The position numbers were made by a program, and so were the translations under genes. Below, piece after piece: positions 34,648-44,659 of a DNA stretch of 64,000 bases (positions are counted from its first letter, which is position 1; every line of letters starts with the position of its first letter). Source of the stretch: Aquipseudomonas alcaligenes (GTDB lineage Bacteria > Pseudomonadota > Gammaproteobacteria > Pseudomonadales > Pseudomonadaceae); assembly GCF_900156545.1 (NCBI RefSeq), contig NZ_FTNW01000005.1, positions 62,001 to 126,000 on the forward strand, read 5' to 3'. The notes under the pieces were generated by a model. The model was not told where the DNA came from. It made no database searches and was given only the letters and a program-made list of their open reading frames with translations.

Positions 34648-35028
34648 TTATTCGATGACCAGGATGCCGTCCATTTCCACCTGCGCTCCGCGCGGCAGGG
34701 CGGCCACGCCAATGGCGGCACGGGCCGGGTAGGGCTGCTCGAAGTAGCGGCCCATGACCTCGTTGACCTTGGCGAAGTGAGACAGGTCGGTGAGGAAGAT
34801 GTTCAGCTTGACCACGTCCTTGAACGAGCCGCCGGCGGCCTCGATCACTGCCTTGAGGTTCTCGAACACCTGCACGGTCTGCTCCTCGAAGCCCTGCACC
34901 AGCTCCATGGTCTTCGGGTCCAGCGGGATCTGGCCGGACAGGTACACGGTGTTGCCGGCCTTGATGGCCTGGGAATAGGTGCCGATGGCGGCCGGGGCGT
35001 TGGGCGAAGTGATGACGGTCTTGCTCAT
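34648..35028 (-). CDS. ridA: RidA family reactive intermediate/imine deaminase
   Basis: 126 aa, the standard Rid length. It hydrolyses enamine/imine intermediates from PLP enzymes, in the cytoplasm as a trimer. Motifs: [31 protein letters not shown] (N-terminal signature) and the C-terminal [22 protein letters not shown] with the conserved active-site Arg. Start ATG 35028 ([12 protein letters not shown]) is the family N-terminus. It follows spoT by 39 bases, as in many gammaproteobacteria. Confidence 0.95.
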   Translation of the reverse strand: MSKTVITSPNAPAAIGTYSQAIKAGNTVYLSGQIPLDPKTMELVQGFEEQTVQVFENLKAVIEAAGGSFKDVVKLNIFLTDLSHFAKVNEVMGRYFEQPYPARAAIGVAALPRGAQVEMDGILVIE

Positions 35029-35067
35029 GGACAACTCCAATAGGCTTTCTTGTTGGGGCCGCGCGCC

Positions 35068-37176
35068 TCAGGCGCGCATGCGGGTAATGCGGATCACGCC
35101 CTTGAGGGCGCGCAGCTTCTTGATGACGCGCGCGAGATGCACGCGGTCATGCACGCTGATGACCAGCTGGACCACGCTGATGCGGCCGTCGCGCTCGTCC
35201 ATGCCGATCTTCTCGATGTTGCCGTCGGCGGCGTTGACGCTGCTGGCGAGCAGGGCAATCAGGCCGCGCTGGTGTTCCAGTTCGACGCGCAGTTCGACGT
35301 TGAATTCGCCGGCGACATCCTTGGCCCAGTTGAGTGGGATGCACTTCTCCGGGTTGTGGCGGATGTCGGCGATGTTCCTGCAGCTGTCCAGGTGCACCAC
35401 CATGCCCTTGCCGGCGGACAAGTGGCCGACGATCGGGTCGCCGGGGATCGGTGTGCAGCACTTGGCGTAGCTGAGCACCAGGCCTTCGGTACCGCGGATG
35501 GCCAGCGGGCCATCGTAGCTCGGTGCGGTCTCGCCACTTTCGGCCAGCAGGCGGCGCGCCACCACGTAGGCCATGCGGTTGCCCAGGCCGATGTCTTCCA
35601 GCAGGTCCTCGAGCACATCCAGACGGTATTCGCCCAGCACGGCTTGGATACGCTCTGGGGCGATCTTCTCCAGGTGGCTGTCGAAACCGGTGAGGGTCTT
35701 GTTCAGCAGGCGCTCGCCGAGGCTGATCGACTCCGAACGGCGCTGCAGCTTGAGCGCATGGCGGATATGGGTGCGTGCTTTGCCGGTAACCACGAAGTTG
35801 AGCCAGGCCGGGTTCGGTCGCGCGCCGGGGGCGGTGACGATCTCCACCGTCGAGCCGCTCTCCAGGGCCTGTGACAGCGGCGCCAGGCGGCGGTTGATGC
35901 GGCAGGCGATGCAGCTGTTGCCGACATCGGTGTGCACCGCGTAGGCGAAGTCGACCGCCGTGGAGCCTTTCGGCAGCTCCATGATGCGGCCCTTGGGCGT
36001 GAACACGTAGACCTCGTCCGGGAACAGGTCGATCTTCACACTCTCGATGAATTCCAGCGAGTTGCCGGCGCGCTGCTGCAGTTCGAGGATGCCCTTGACC
36101 CACTGGCGGGCGCGGGCGTGGCTGCCCTTGGGCTGCTCGTCCTCGGCGGACTTGTACAGCCAGTGCGCGGCGATGCCGTTGTTGGCCAGCTCTTCCATCT
36201 CGCGCGTGCGGATCTGGATCTCGATGGGGACGCCGTGCATGCCGAACAGGGTGGTGTGCAGCGACTGGTAGCCGTTGGCCTTGGGAATCGCGATGTAGTC
36301 CTTGAAGCGGCCGGGCAGCGGCTTGTACAGGTTGTGCACGGCGCCGAGCACGCGGTAGCAGGTGTCGACCTTGTCGACCACGATGCGGAAGGCGTAGACG
36401 TCCATGATCTCGTTGAACGCCCGGCGCTTGCCGCGCATCTTCTTGTAGATGCTGTAGAGGTGCTTCTCGCGCCCGATCACCTCGCCCTGCATGCCTTCAC
36501 GTTGCAGGCAGGCGGTGATCGACTCCTCGATCTTGTTGACGATTTCCTTGCGGTTGCCGCGGGCGCGCTTGACCGCCGTGCGGATGCGCTCGGAACGCAT
36601 CGGGTACATGGCCTTGAAGCCGAGGTCCTCGAACTCCACGCGCATGCTGTGCATGCCCAGCCGGTTGGCGATGGGGGCGTAGATTTCCAGGGTTTCCTTG
36701 GCGATGCGTCGGCGCTTCTCACCGGCCAGCACCTCAAGGGTGCGCATGTTGTGCAGGCGGTCGGCCAGCTTGACCAGGATCACGCGGATGTCGCGCGCCA
36801 TGGCCATGGCCATCTTCTGGAAGTTCTCGGCCTGCGCCTCGGCCTTGGTCTGGAAGTCCATCTGGGTCAGCTTGCTGACCCCGTCGACCAGTTCCGCGAC
36901 GGTTTCGCCGAACTGGGCGTGTAGGGCTTCCTTGGCGATGCCGGTGTCCTCGATCACGTCGTGCAGCATGGCGGCCATCAGGCTCTGATGGTCCATGTGC
37001 ATGTCAGCGAGGATATTGGCAACCGCGAGGGGGTGGGTGACGTAGGCTTCTCCGCTGCGGCGGCGCTGCCCGTCGTGTGCCTGCTCGGCGTAGAAGTAGG
37101 CGCGGCGGACCAGATTGACCTGATCCGCGGCCAGGTAGGTCGAGAGTCGCTCGGCGAGGGTGTCTATGCTCGGCAT
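35068..37176 (-). CDS. spoT: Bifunctional (p)ppGpp synthetase/hydrolase SpoT
   Basis: 702 aa. HD hydrolase domain (about 30-150; HPLAVANILADMHMD, MLHDVIEDT intact, so hydrolase-competent), RelA/SpoT synthetase domain (about 230-345; YRVLGAVHNLYKPLPGRFKDYIA, GYQSLHTT), TGS (about 385-445; VYVFTPKGRIMELPKGSTAVDFAY), helical/CC domain and a C-terminal ACT. It controls the stringent response. It lies downstream of rpoZ (gap 63 bases), giving the gmk-rpoZ-spoT-ridA order. Confidence 0.97.
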   Translation of the reverse strand: MPSIDTLAERLSTYLAADQVNLVRRAYFYAEQAHDGQRRRSGEAYVTHPLAVANILADMHMDHQSLMAAMLHDVIEDTGIAKEALHAQFGETVAELVDGVSKLTQMDFQTKAEAQAENFQKMAMAMARDIRVILVKLADRLHNMRTLEVLAGEKRRRIAKETLEIYAPIANRLGMHSMRVEFEDLGFKAMYPMRSERIRTAVKRARGNRKEIVNKIEESITACLQREGMQGEVIGREKHLYSIYKKMRGKRRAFNEIMDVYAFRIVVDKVDTCYRVLGAVHNLYKPLPGRFKDYIAIPKANGYQSLHTTLFGMHGVPIEIQIRTREMEELANNGIAAHWLYKSAEDEQPKGSHARARQWVKGILELQQRAGNSLEFIESVKIDLFPDEVYVFTPKGRIMELPKGSTAVDFAYAVHTDVGNSCIACRINRRLAPLSQALESGSTVEIVTAPGARPNPAWLNFVVTGKARTHIRHALKLQRRSESISLGERLLNKTLTGFDSHLEKIAPERIQAVLGEYRLDVLEDLLEDIGLGNRMAYVVARRLLAESGETAPSYDGPLAIRGTEGLVLSYAKCCTPIPGDPIVGHLSAGKGMVVHLDSCRNIADIRHNPEKCIPLNWAKDVAGEFNVELRVELEHQRGLIALLASSVNAADGNIEKIGMDERDGRISVVQLVISVHDRVHLARVIKKLRALKGVIRITRMRA

Positions 37177-37239
37177 GGGCGTGCCCCCTGCCGTGCTGGT
37201 ATGGAACCCGGTGCCGCGAGACTTCGACCAGGCATGGGC

Positions 37240-37506
37240 TTACAGAGGCTCGTTGGCCTCTTCCTCGAAGGCGGCGGCGAACAGCGGCTCTTCCTCGACC
37301 AGGTCTTCCTGAGCGACGTACTCGGCATCGACCAGGCCGGCGGCGATTTCACGCAGGGCGACTACGGTCGGCTTGTCGTTCTCCCAGGCGACCTTCGGCT
37401 CTTTGCCGCCGGTGGCCAGTTGACGGGAGCGCTTGGTGGCCAGCATGACCAGCTCGAAGCGGTTGTCTACGTTCTCCAGGCAGTCTTCAACGGTAACGCG
37501 GGCCAT
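37240..37506 (-). CDS. rpoZ: RNA polymerase omega subunit RpoZ
   Basis: 88 aa. It starts [30 protein letters not shown], the invariant omega N-terminus, and has an acidic tail ([18 protein letters not shown]). Omega aids assembly of RNA polymerase and ppGpp binding, which fits its place beside spoT. ATG 37506 was chosen on the conserved N-terminus. Confidence 0.97.
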   Translation of the reverse strand: MARVTVEDCLENVDNRFELVMLATKRSRQLATGGKEPKVAWENDKPTVVALREIAAGLVDAEYVAQEDLVEEEPLFAAAFEEEANEPL

Positions 37507-37611
37507 GGTGTTCCTCGTGGCAAATAGCAAATAAGGCTGGGCCCGGATGGGCGAGCGGACTGAATAGTCTAAAAAATCACCAGCATTAAGGGAAGGCTTT
37601 TCGGCAGCCGG

Positions 37612-38271
<660 letters not shown>

Positions 38272-39135
38272 TTATTCGATGTTCTGGACCTGTTCGCGCA
38301 TCTGCTCGATCAGGACCTTGAGGTTGACGGCGGCCTGGGTGCTGCGTGGGTCGAAGGCCTTGGAGCCGAGGGTGTTGGCCTCGCGATTGAGTTCCTGCAT
38401 GAGGAAGTCCAGGCGCCGGCCGGCGGCGCCGCCGGCCTTGAGCACGCGGCGCACCTCGGTGACGTGGGTGCTCAGGCGGTCCAGTTCCTCGGCCACGTCG
38501 CTTTTCTGCGCCAGCAGCACCAGTTCCTGCTCCAGACGCTGCGGGTCCAGTTCGGCCTGCAGTTCGGCGAAGCGTGCCTCGATCTTCTGCCGCTGGTTGC
38601 CCAGCATCTCCGGGATCAGTACGCGCAGGGTGGCGACTTCCTCGAGGATGTTGTCCAGGCGCTCGTTGAGCAGCTTGGCCAGCTCGGCCCCTTCGCGGGC
38701 GCGGCCGTTCTTCAGCTCGCTCAGGGCCTGTTCGAACAGCTGCAGGGCGGCGGCGTTGAGCGCCTGCGGGTCGGCCGCGTCGGCCACCAGCACGCCCGGC
38801 CAGGCCAGCACTTCCAAGGGATTGAGCGGTGCCGGCTGGCGGATCAGCGCGGCCACCTGCTCGGCGGCATCGATCAGCTGGCGCGCGCGCTCACTGTCGA
38901 TCTGCAGGCGGGAGCTGGTGCTCTCCTCGGCGAAGCGCAGGGTGCACTCGACCTTGCCGCGTGACAGGCCCTGGCGCAGGGCTTCGCGCACCGCGCCTTC
39001 GAGGTCGCGGAAGGCTTCCGGCAGGCGTAGGTGCGGCTCCAGGTAGCGGTGGTTGACCGAGCGCAGCTCCCAGCTCAGGGTGCCGTGTGCCGCGGCCGAC
39101 TCGACGCGGGCGAAGGCGGTCATGCTGTGCACCAT
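38272..39135 (-). CDS. YicC family endoribonuclease-related protein
   Basis: 287 aa. N-terminal [12 protein letters not shown] and [25 protein letters not shown] (about 25-49) are typical YicC_N. The C-terminal DUF1732 domain (about 205-287) ends [31 protein letters not shown], the canonical tail. E. coli YicC is a reported endoribonuclease acting on small RNA turnover. It is divergent from rph (157 bases), as in most pseudomonads. Confidence 0.94.
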   Translation of the reverse strand: MVHSMTAFARVESAAAHGTLSWELRSVNHRYLEPHLRLPEAFRDLEGAVREALRQGLSRGKVECTLRFAEESTSSRLQIDSERARQLIDAAEQVAALIRQPAPLNPLEVLAWPGVLVADAADPQALNAAALQLFEQALSELKNGRAREGAELAKLLNERLDNILEEVATLRVLIPEMLGNQRQKIEARFAELQAELDPQRLEQELVLLAQKSDVAEELDRLSTHVTEVRRVLKAGGAAGRRLDFLMQELNREANTLGSKAFDPRSTQAAVNLKVLIEQMREQVQNIE

Positions 39136-39229
39136 GGGGGAACCTCTTGGAATGACGAATGAGGCGCGGGATTGTAGCGCAGTGCGACCACTGGCCCAAT
39201 CTGGCGTGTCGCGCCGCCCATGGCGGCCC

Positions 39230-39235
39230 TATAAT
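39230..39235 (+). promoter_or_regulatory. Likely -10 box of rph promoter
   Basis: A perfect TATAAT in otherwise G+C-rich DNA, 58 bases before the rph start. A weak -35 (TGTCGC, 39207-39212) lies 17 bases upstream. Confidence 0.55.
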
Positions 39236-39292
39236 GCCGGCAGGTTTGGGCGCCCGGCGCCCGAGATTTCCGTTTTCTACAGGTATCAGCAG

Positions 39293-40012
39293 ATGAAACG
39301 TCCCAGCGGCCGTGCTTCCACCCAGTTGCGTTCCGTGCGCATCACTCGCAACTACACCAAGCACGCCGAGGGTTCGGTGCTGGTCGAGTTCGGCGATACC
39401 AAGGTCATCTGCACGGCCAGCGTCGAGGCCGGTGTACCGCGCTTCCTCAAGGGCCAGGGCCAGGGCTGGCTGACCGCCGAGTACGGCATGCTGCCGCGTG
39501 CTACTGGTGAGCGTAATGCCCGTGAAGCCAGCCGCGGCAAGCAGGGTGGTCGGACCCTGGAGATCCAGCGTCTGATCGGTCGCTCGCTGCGCGCTGCGCT
39601 GGACATGAGCAAGCTGGGCGAAAACACCATCTACATCGACTGTGATGTGATCCAGGCCGACGGCGGTACGCGCACCGCCTCCATCACCGGCGCCATGGTG
39701 GCGCTGGTCGACGCGCTGAAGGTGCTGAAGAAGCGCGGCACGCTCAAGGGTGAGCCGCTCAAGCAGATGGTCGCTGCCGTGTCCGTGGGCATCTACCAGG
39801 GCGAGCCGGTACTGGACCTGGACTACCTGGAGGACTCGGCTGCTGAGACCGACCTCAACGTGGTGATGACCGACGCCGGTGGCTTCATCGAAGTGCAGGG
39901 CACCGCCGAAGGCGCCCCCTTCCAGCCGGAAGAGCTGAATGCCATGCTGGCACTGGCCCAGCAGGGCGTGCGCGAGCTGTTCGAGCTGCAGCGTGCCGCC
40001 CTGGCCGACTGA
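39293..40012 (+). CDS. rph: Ribonuclease PH
   Basis: 239 aa, phosphorolytic 3'-exonuclease for tRNA 3'-end maturation. Opening [30 protein letters not shown], the RNase PH core [14 protein letters not shown] (about 58-71), [25 protein letters not shown] and the phosphate/RNA-binding [15 protein letters not shown] are present. The length is full, so this is not the frameshifted K-12 type. ATG 39293 fits the family start. Confidence 0.97.
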   Translation: MKRPSGRASTQLRSVRITRNYTKHAEGSVLVEFGDTKVICTASVEAGVPRFLKGQGQGWLTAEYGMLPRATGERNAREASRGKQGGRTLEIQRLIGRSLRAALDMSKLGENTIYIDCDVIQADGGTRTASITGAMVALVDALKVLKKRGTLKGEPLKQMVAAVSVGIYQGEPVLDLDYLEDSAAETDLNVVMTDAGGFIEVQGTAEGAPFQPEELNAMLALAQQGVRELFELQRAALAD

Positions 40013-40036
40013 ATTTCCCTACCCGCGGAGAGCCCC

Positions 40037-40402
40037 ATGGAAGAGCAGAACCTCAGCCCCACCCCGAGCCCGGAAGCCCGTCAATGGGCGATGTTCTGCC
40101 ACTTTGCGGCCTTTGCCGGCTTGCTGATTCCTTTCGGCAACCTGCTCGGCCCGCTGGTGGTCTGGCAGCTCAAGCGCGACTTCGACCCCTTCGTCGATGA
40201 GCAGGGCAAGGAGGCGCTGAACTTCCACATCACCGTCTCCATCGCCGCGCTGGTGTGCATGCTGCTGGCCGTGGTGGTCATCGGCTTCCTGCTGCTGCCC
40301 TTGCTTGGTCTGGCGGCGCTGGTACTGACCATCATTGCCGGGATCAAGGCCAATGAAGGCCGCTCCTACCGCTACCCGTTGTGTTGGCGGCTGATCAAGT
40401 AA
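40037..40402 (+). CDS. DUF4870 domain-containing membrane protein
   Basis: 121 aa with three hydrophobic helices (about 16-36, 65-90 and 92-110) and the family segments [32 protein letters not shown] and [16 protein letters not shown]. It is an inner-membrane protein of unknown role. It is 24 bases after rph and ends at a strong terminator, so it may be co-transcribed with rph. Confidence 0.9.
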   Translation: MEEQNLSPTPSPEARQWAMFCHFAAFAGLLIPFGNLLGPLVVWQLKRDFDPFVDEQGKEALNFHITVSIAALVCMLLAVVVIGFLLLPLLGLAALVLTIIAGIKANEGRSYRYPLCWRLIK

Positions 40403-40406
40403 TGCG

Positions 40407-40434
40407 AAGGCCCCGCTTGCGGGGCCTTTTTCTG
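40407..40434 (+). terminator. Intrinsic terminator
   Basis: AAGGCCCCGC and GCGGGGCCTT with loop TT, followed by TTT. It ends the rph-DUF4870 unit. Confidence 0.88.
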
Positions 40435-40460
40435 TAACCACTCACATAAGGAAATCGGAA

Positions 40461-41396
40461 GTGGCTGGAGCCAGTCTGTTAACTCTGCTCGATGATATCG
40501 CCAGCGTGCTGGATGACGTCTCGGTGATGACCAAGGTCGCGGCGAAGAAGACCGCCGGTGTGCTCGGCGATGATCTGGCGCTGAATGCCCAGCAGGTCAC
40601 CGGGGTCAAGGCCGAGCGCGAATTGCCGGTGGTCTGGGCGGTGGCCAAGGGATCGCTGATCAACAAGCTGATTCTGGTGCCGGCCGCGCTGCTGATCAGC
40701 GCCTTCGCGCCCTGGCTGGTGACGCCGCTACTGATGCTCGGTGGTGCCTTTCTCTGCTTCGAGGGCTTCGAGAAGCTGGCGCACAAGTTCCTCCACAGTC
40801 AGGAGGAGGATCAGCAGCACCATGCCGAGCACGTAAAGGCGTTGAATGATCCGGCGGTGGACATCCAGGCGTTCGAGAAGGACAAGATCAAGGGTGCGGT
40901 GCGCACTGACTTCATTCTGTCTGCCGAGATCATCGCCATTACTCTGGGCGTGGTGGCCGAGCAGGCCTTCATGCAGCAGGTCATGGTGCTGTCCGGCATC
41001 GCGCTGCTGATGACCGTCGGCGTCTACGGTCTGGTGGCCGGCATCGTCAAGCTGGATGACGCTGGCCTGTACCTGAGTCAGCGTGCCAGCGCCGCAGCGC
41101 AGGGCGTGGGGCGTGGCATTCTGTGGCTGGCACCTTGGCTGATGAAGTTGCTTTCGGTGGTCGGTACTGCGGCGATGTTCATGGTCGGCGGCGGCATCCT
41201 GACGCACGGCATCCCAGGCGCTCACGAGCTGATCCATCACTGGGTCGAGGCTGTCGGCGCAATTGCGGCGGTGGGTGGCGTGCTGGCCGTGCTGGCGCCG
41301 ACACTGATCGATGCCGTGTTCGGCGTGCTGGTAGGAGCGCTGGTGCTGGCGCTGGTGAGCGTGGTGGGCAAGGCCTGGGGCGCGTTACGCGCCTGA
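40461..41396 (+). CDS. DUF808 (YedI-like) membrane protein
   Basis: 311 aa, multi-pass (hydrophobic helices about 72-100, 158-180, 185-210, 225-262 and 270-305). The N-terminal signature [43 protein letters not shown] is the DUF808 hallmark. The start codon is GTG at 40461 with AAGGAA upstream. Function is unknown. It is convergent with crc. Confidence 0.92.
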   Translation: MAGASLLTLLDDIASVLDDVSVMTKVAAKKTAGVLGDDLALNAQQVTGVKAERELPVVWAVAKGSLINKLILVPAALLISAFAPWLVTPLLMLGGAFLCFEGFEKLAHKFLHSQEEDQQHHAEHVKALNDPAVDIQAFEKDKIKGAVRTDFILSAEIIAITLGVVAEQAFMQQVMVLSGIALLMTVGVYGLVAGIVKLDDAGLYLSQRASAAAQGVGRGILWLAPWLMKLLSVVGTAAMFMVGGGILTHGIPGAHELIHHWVEAVGAIAAVGGVLAVLAPTLIDAVFGVLVGALVLALVSVVGKAWGALRA

Positions 41397-41418
41397 GGCC
41401 ATGGGGCGAGCTGGCTGC

Positions 41419-42198
41419 TTAGACGCTGAGCAGCCAGTCGTAGTCAACGATCAGCGGTGCGTGCTGGGAGAAGCGCGGCTGACGTGGCAGCTTGGCGTTG
41501 CGCACGATGCGGCGCATGCCGGGCGTGAGCAACTGATAGTCGAAGCGCCAGCCGAGGTTGAGCATCTCCGCCTGCTCGCTATCCGGCCACCAGCTGTACT
41601 GGTCACCCTCGCGGCTGACTTCGCGCAGGGCATCGACATAGCCCATGGTGCCGATCACTTCGTCCAGCCAGGCGCGTTCCGGCGCGAGGAAGCCCGGCAG
41701 CTGCTGGCTGTCGCGCCAGTTCTTTACATCCAGCTTCTGGTGCGCGACATACAGCGAACCGCAGTAGATGTACTCGCGACGCTTGCGCCGCTGTTTGTCC
41801 AGGTAGCCGGTAAAGTCGTCGATGAACTTGAACTTGTGGTTCAGGCTCTCGTCGCCGCCCTGGCCGGACGGCAGCAACAGGGTGGCGATGCTCACCTTGT
41901 CGAAATCGGCCTGCAGATAACGTCCGTAACGGTCGGCCATCTCGAAGCCGAGGCCGTGTATCACTGCCTTGGGTTGCAGGCGCGAGTAGAGCGCGACGCC
42001 ACCCTGGGCAGGCACTTCGGCATCGGCTGCATAGAGAAAGTAGCCATCCAGCTGATAGGCCGGATCGTCCAGTTCGAAGGAGGAGACTCTTGTATCCTGC
42101 AGGCAGATCACGTCGGCATTCTGGGCCTGCAGCCAGCTGAGCAAACCTCGCTCGACCGCGGCCTGAATACCATTCACGTTCACACTGATGATCCGCAT
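41419..42198 (-). CDS. crc: Catabolite repression control protein Crc
   Basis: 259 aa, exonuclease III-fold protein that acts with Hfq in translational catabolite repression in pseudomonads. The fold motifs are present, but catalytic residues of ExoIII are replaced: QET is QDT (D35), the GDxN box reads GSLY (about residue 150), and the terminal SDH box reads SQH. This supports Crc rather than an active nuclease. The gene is next to divergent pyrE and downstream of rph, its standard place. Start ATG 42198 opens MRIISVNVNG. Confidence 0.95.
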   Translation of the reverse strand: MRIISVNVNGIQAAVERGLLSWLQAQNADVICLQDTRVSSFELDDPAYQLDGYFLYAADAEVPAQGGVALYSRLQPKAVIHGLGFEMADRYGRYLQADFDKVSIATLLLPSGQGGDESLNHKFKFIDDFTGYLDKQRRKRREYIYCGSLYVAHQKLDVKNWRDSQQLPGFLAPERAWLDEVIGTMGYVDALREVSREGDQYSWWPDSEQAEMLNLGWRFDYQLLTPGMRRIVRNAKLPRQPRFSQHAPLIVDYDWLLSV

Positions 42199-42263
42199 AA
42201 ATGGCCCCCAAAAACACCTGCGTGTATGATACCCGAGCTCATTCCCATTAGCTAAATTCATAG

Positions 42264-42426
42264 GGTCTGTTGGCGTTTTTTCGCGGCCCGTCCCAGCGGG
42301 TTGGGCGTCAAATGGCGCCATGCGTTGTTGCGGGACTTGCCAATGGATCGCCATTGCCTGCGCCCCACGCCTAGCCTGGCGCGATTTGACGCGGCAACGC
42401 GGCTCGTGAAAAACGCCAGCAGACTC
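42264..42426. repeat. Large imperfect fold-back element between crc and pyrE
   Basis: The outer arms GGTCTGTTGGCGTTTTTT (42264-42281) and AAAAACGCCAGCAGACTC (42409-42426), inner arms GCGTCAAATGGCGCC (42305-42319) and GGCGCGATTTGACGC (42378-42392), and central CAATGG/CCATTG (42341-42356) are nested inverted repeats. The whole element can fold on itself. It is probably a dispersed miniature element and separates the divergent crc and pyrE promoters. Confidence 0.75.
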
Positions 42427-42455
42427 CAGTAAATCCGTGCCGTACGGAGCTTTGC

Positions 42456-43097
42456 ATGCAGGCGTATCAACGCGAATTCATCCGTTTTGCCATCGAACGC
42501 GGCGTGCTGCGTTTCGGTGAGTTCACCCTCAAGTCCGGGCGTACCAGTCCCTACTTCTTCAATGCCGGCCTGTTCAACAGCGGCCTGGCGCTGGCCAAGC
42601 TCGGACGCTTCTATGCGTCCGCGCTGATGGAGGCCGGTGTCGACTTCGATGTGCTGTTCGGTCCCGCCTACAAGGGCATTCCGCTGGCGGCCGCTACTGC
42701 CGTGTCGCTGGCCGAGCAGCATGGTCGTGACCTGCCCTGGTGTTTCAACCGCAAGGAAGCCAAGGATCATGGCGAAGGCGGTACCCTGGTGGGCGCACCG
42801 CTGGCCGGGCGGGTGATGATCGTCGACGACGTGATCACCGCCGGCACCGCGATCCGCGAAGTGATGCAGATCATCCAGGACCAGGGCGCTCAGGCCGCTG
42901 GCGTGCTGATCGCGCTGAACCGCCAGGAGCGCGGTCAGGGCGAGCTGTCGGCGATTCAGGAAGTGGAGCGCGACTACGGCATGCCGGTGATCAGTATTGT
43001 GTCGCTGGAGCAGGTGCTGGATTATCTGGCGGGCGATGCCGAGCTGAAGAAACACCTGCCGGCGGTGGAGGCCTACCGCGCGCAGTACGGCATCTAG
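42456..43097 (+). CDS. pyrE: Orotate phosphoribosyltransferase
   Basis: 213 aa. It joins orotate and PRPP to give OMP in pyrimidine synthesis. [24 protein letters not shown] (about 19-42) and the PRPP loop [13 protein letters not shown] (about 121-133) are visible. The length is typical. Start ATG 42456 begins [18 protein letters not shown]4124 gene follows after 23 bases. Confidence 0.97.
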   Translation: MQAYQREFIRFAIERGVLRFGEFTLKSGRTSPYFFNAGLFNSGLALAKLGRFYASALMEAGVDFDVLFGPAYKGIPLAAATAVSLAEQHGRDLPWCFNRKEAKDHGEGGTLVGAPLAGRVMIVDDVITAGTAIREVMQIIQDQGAQAAGVLIALNRQERGQGELSAIQEVERDYGMPVISIVSLEQVLDYLAGDAELKKHLPAVEAYRAQYGI

Positions 43098-43120
43098 TCC
43101 AATAACTACAAGGTGCTTTC

Positions 43121-43708
43121 ATGCTCAAACGGGGCGTGCTCGGTCTGGCGGTGATCACGGGATTGTGCTCGGTGCAGGCGTCCTTTGCTGCCGAGTTTTA
43201 CCGCTATGTCAACGACAAGGGCGTGACCGTGCTGGACCGCCTGGGCGTGCCGCCTGAATACATCGAGAAGGGCTATCAAGTCGTCGATGAGCAGGGGCGT
43301 GTGGTGCGCGAGATTCCTCCTGCGCCCAGCAAGGAAGAACGCCTGCGCCAGCTTGAGCAGAAGGCCAAGGTCAAGTCAGATACTCAGTTGCTGCGCATCT
43401 ATTCCGAGCCGGCCGATGTCGATCGTGCCCGTGATCGCAAGCTGGCCGAGCTGGATGGTGTGATCGGCGTTGCCAACAGCAACCTCGGCTCCCTGCGTAC
43501 CCAGCAGGCCAATCTGCAGGCCAGGGCGGCGGAGTACGAGCGTTCGGGGCGTCAGGTGCCGGAGCACCTGCTGGTGCAGATCGACAACCTCAAGGCCGAA
43601 CAGGCTGGGGTCGAGCAGGACATTCAGCGCTATCAGCAGAGCCGCAAGGAAGCCGAGGCCTCCTTCGCCGCTGATCGTGCGCGCCTGGTTGAGCTGCGCG
43701 GCGAGTGA
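43121..43708 (+). CDS. DUF4124 domain-containing periplasmic protein
   Basis: 195 aa. A signal peptide (about 1-24) is followed by a DUF4124 motif (EFYRYVNDKGVTVLDRLGVPPEYIEKGY, residues ~25-52) and a charged coiled-coil region (about 70-190; heptads in LGSLRTQQANLQARAAEYERSG). Periplasmic or envelope location is inferred. Its role is unknown. It sits after pyrE and converges on argB. Confidence 0.88.
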   Translation: MLKRGVLGLAVITGLCSVQASFAAEFYRYVNDKGVTVLDRLGVPPEYIEKGYQVVDEQGRVVREIPPAPSKEERLRQLEQKAKVKSDTQLLRIYSEPADVDRARDRKLAELDGVIGVANSNLGSLRTQQANLQARAAEYERSGRQVPEHLLVQIDNLKAEQAGVEQDIQRYQQSRKEAEASFAADRARLVELRGE

Positions 43709-43726
43709 CCCCGCCGCGCAACGCCA

Positions 43727-44659
<933 letters not shown>

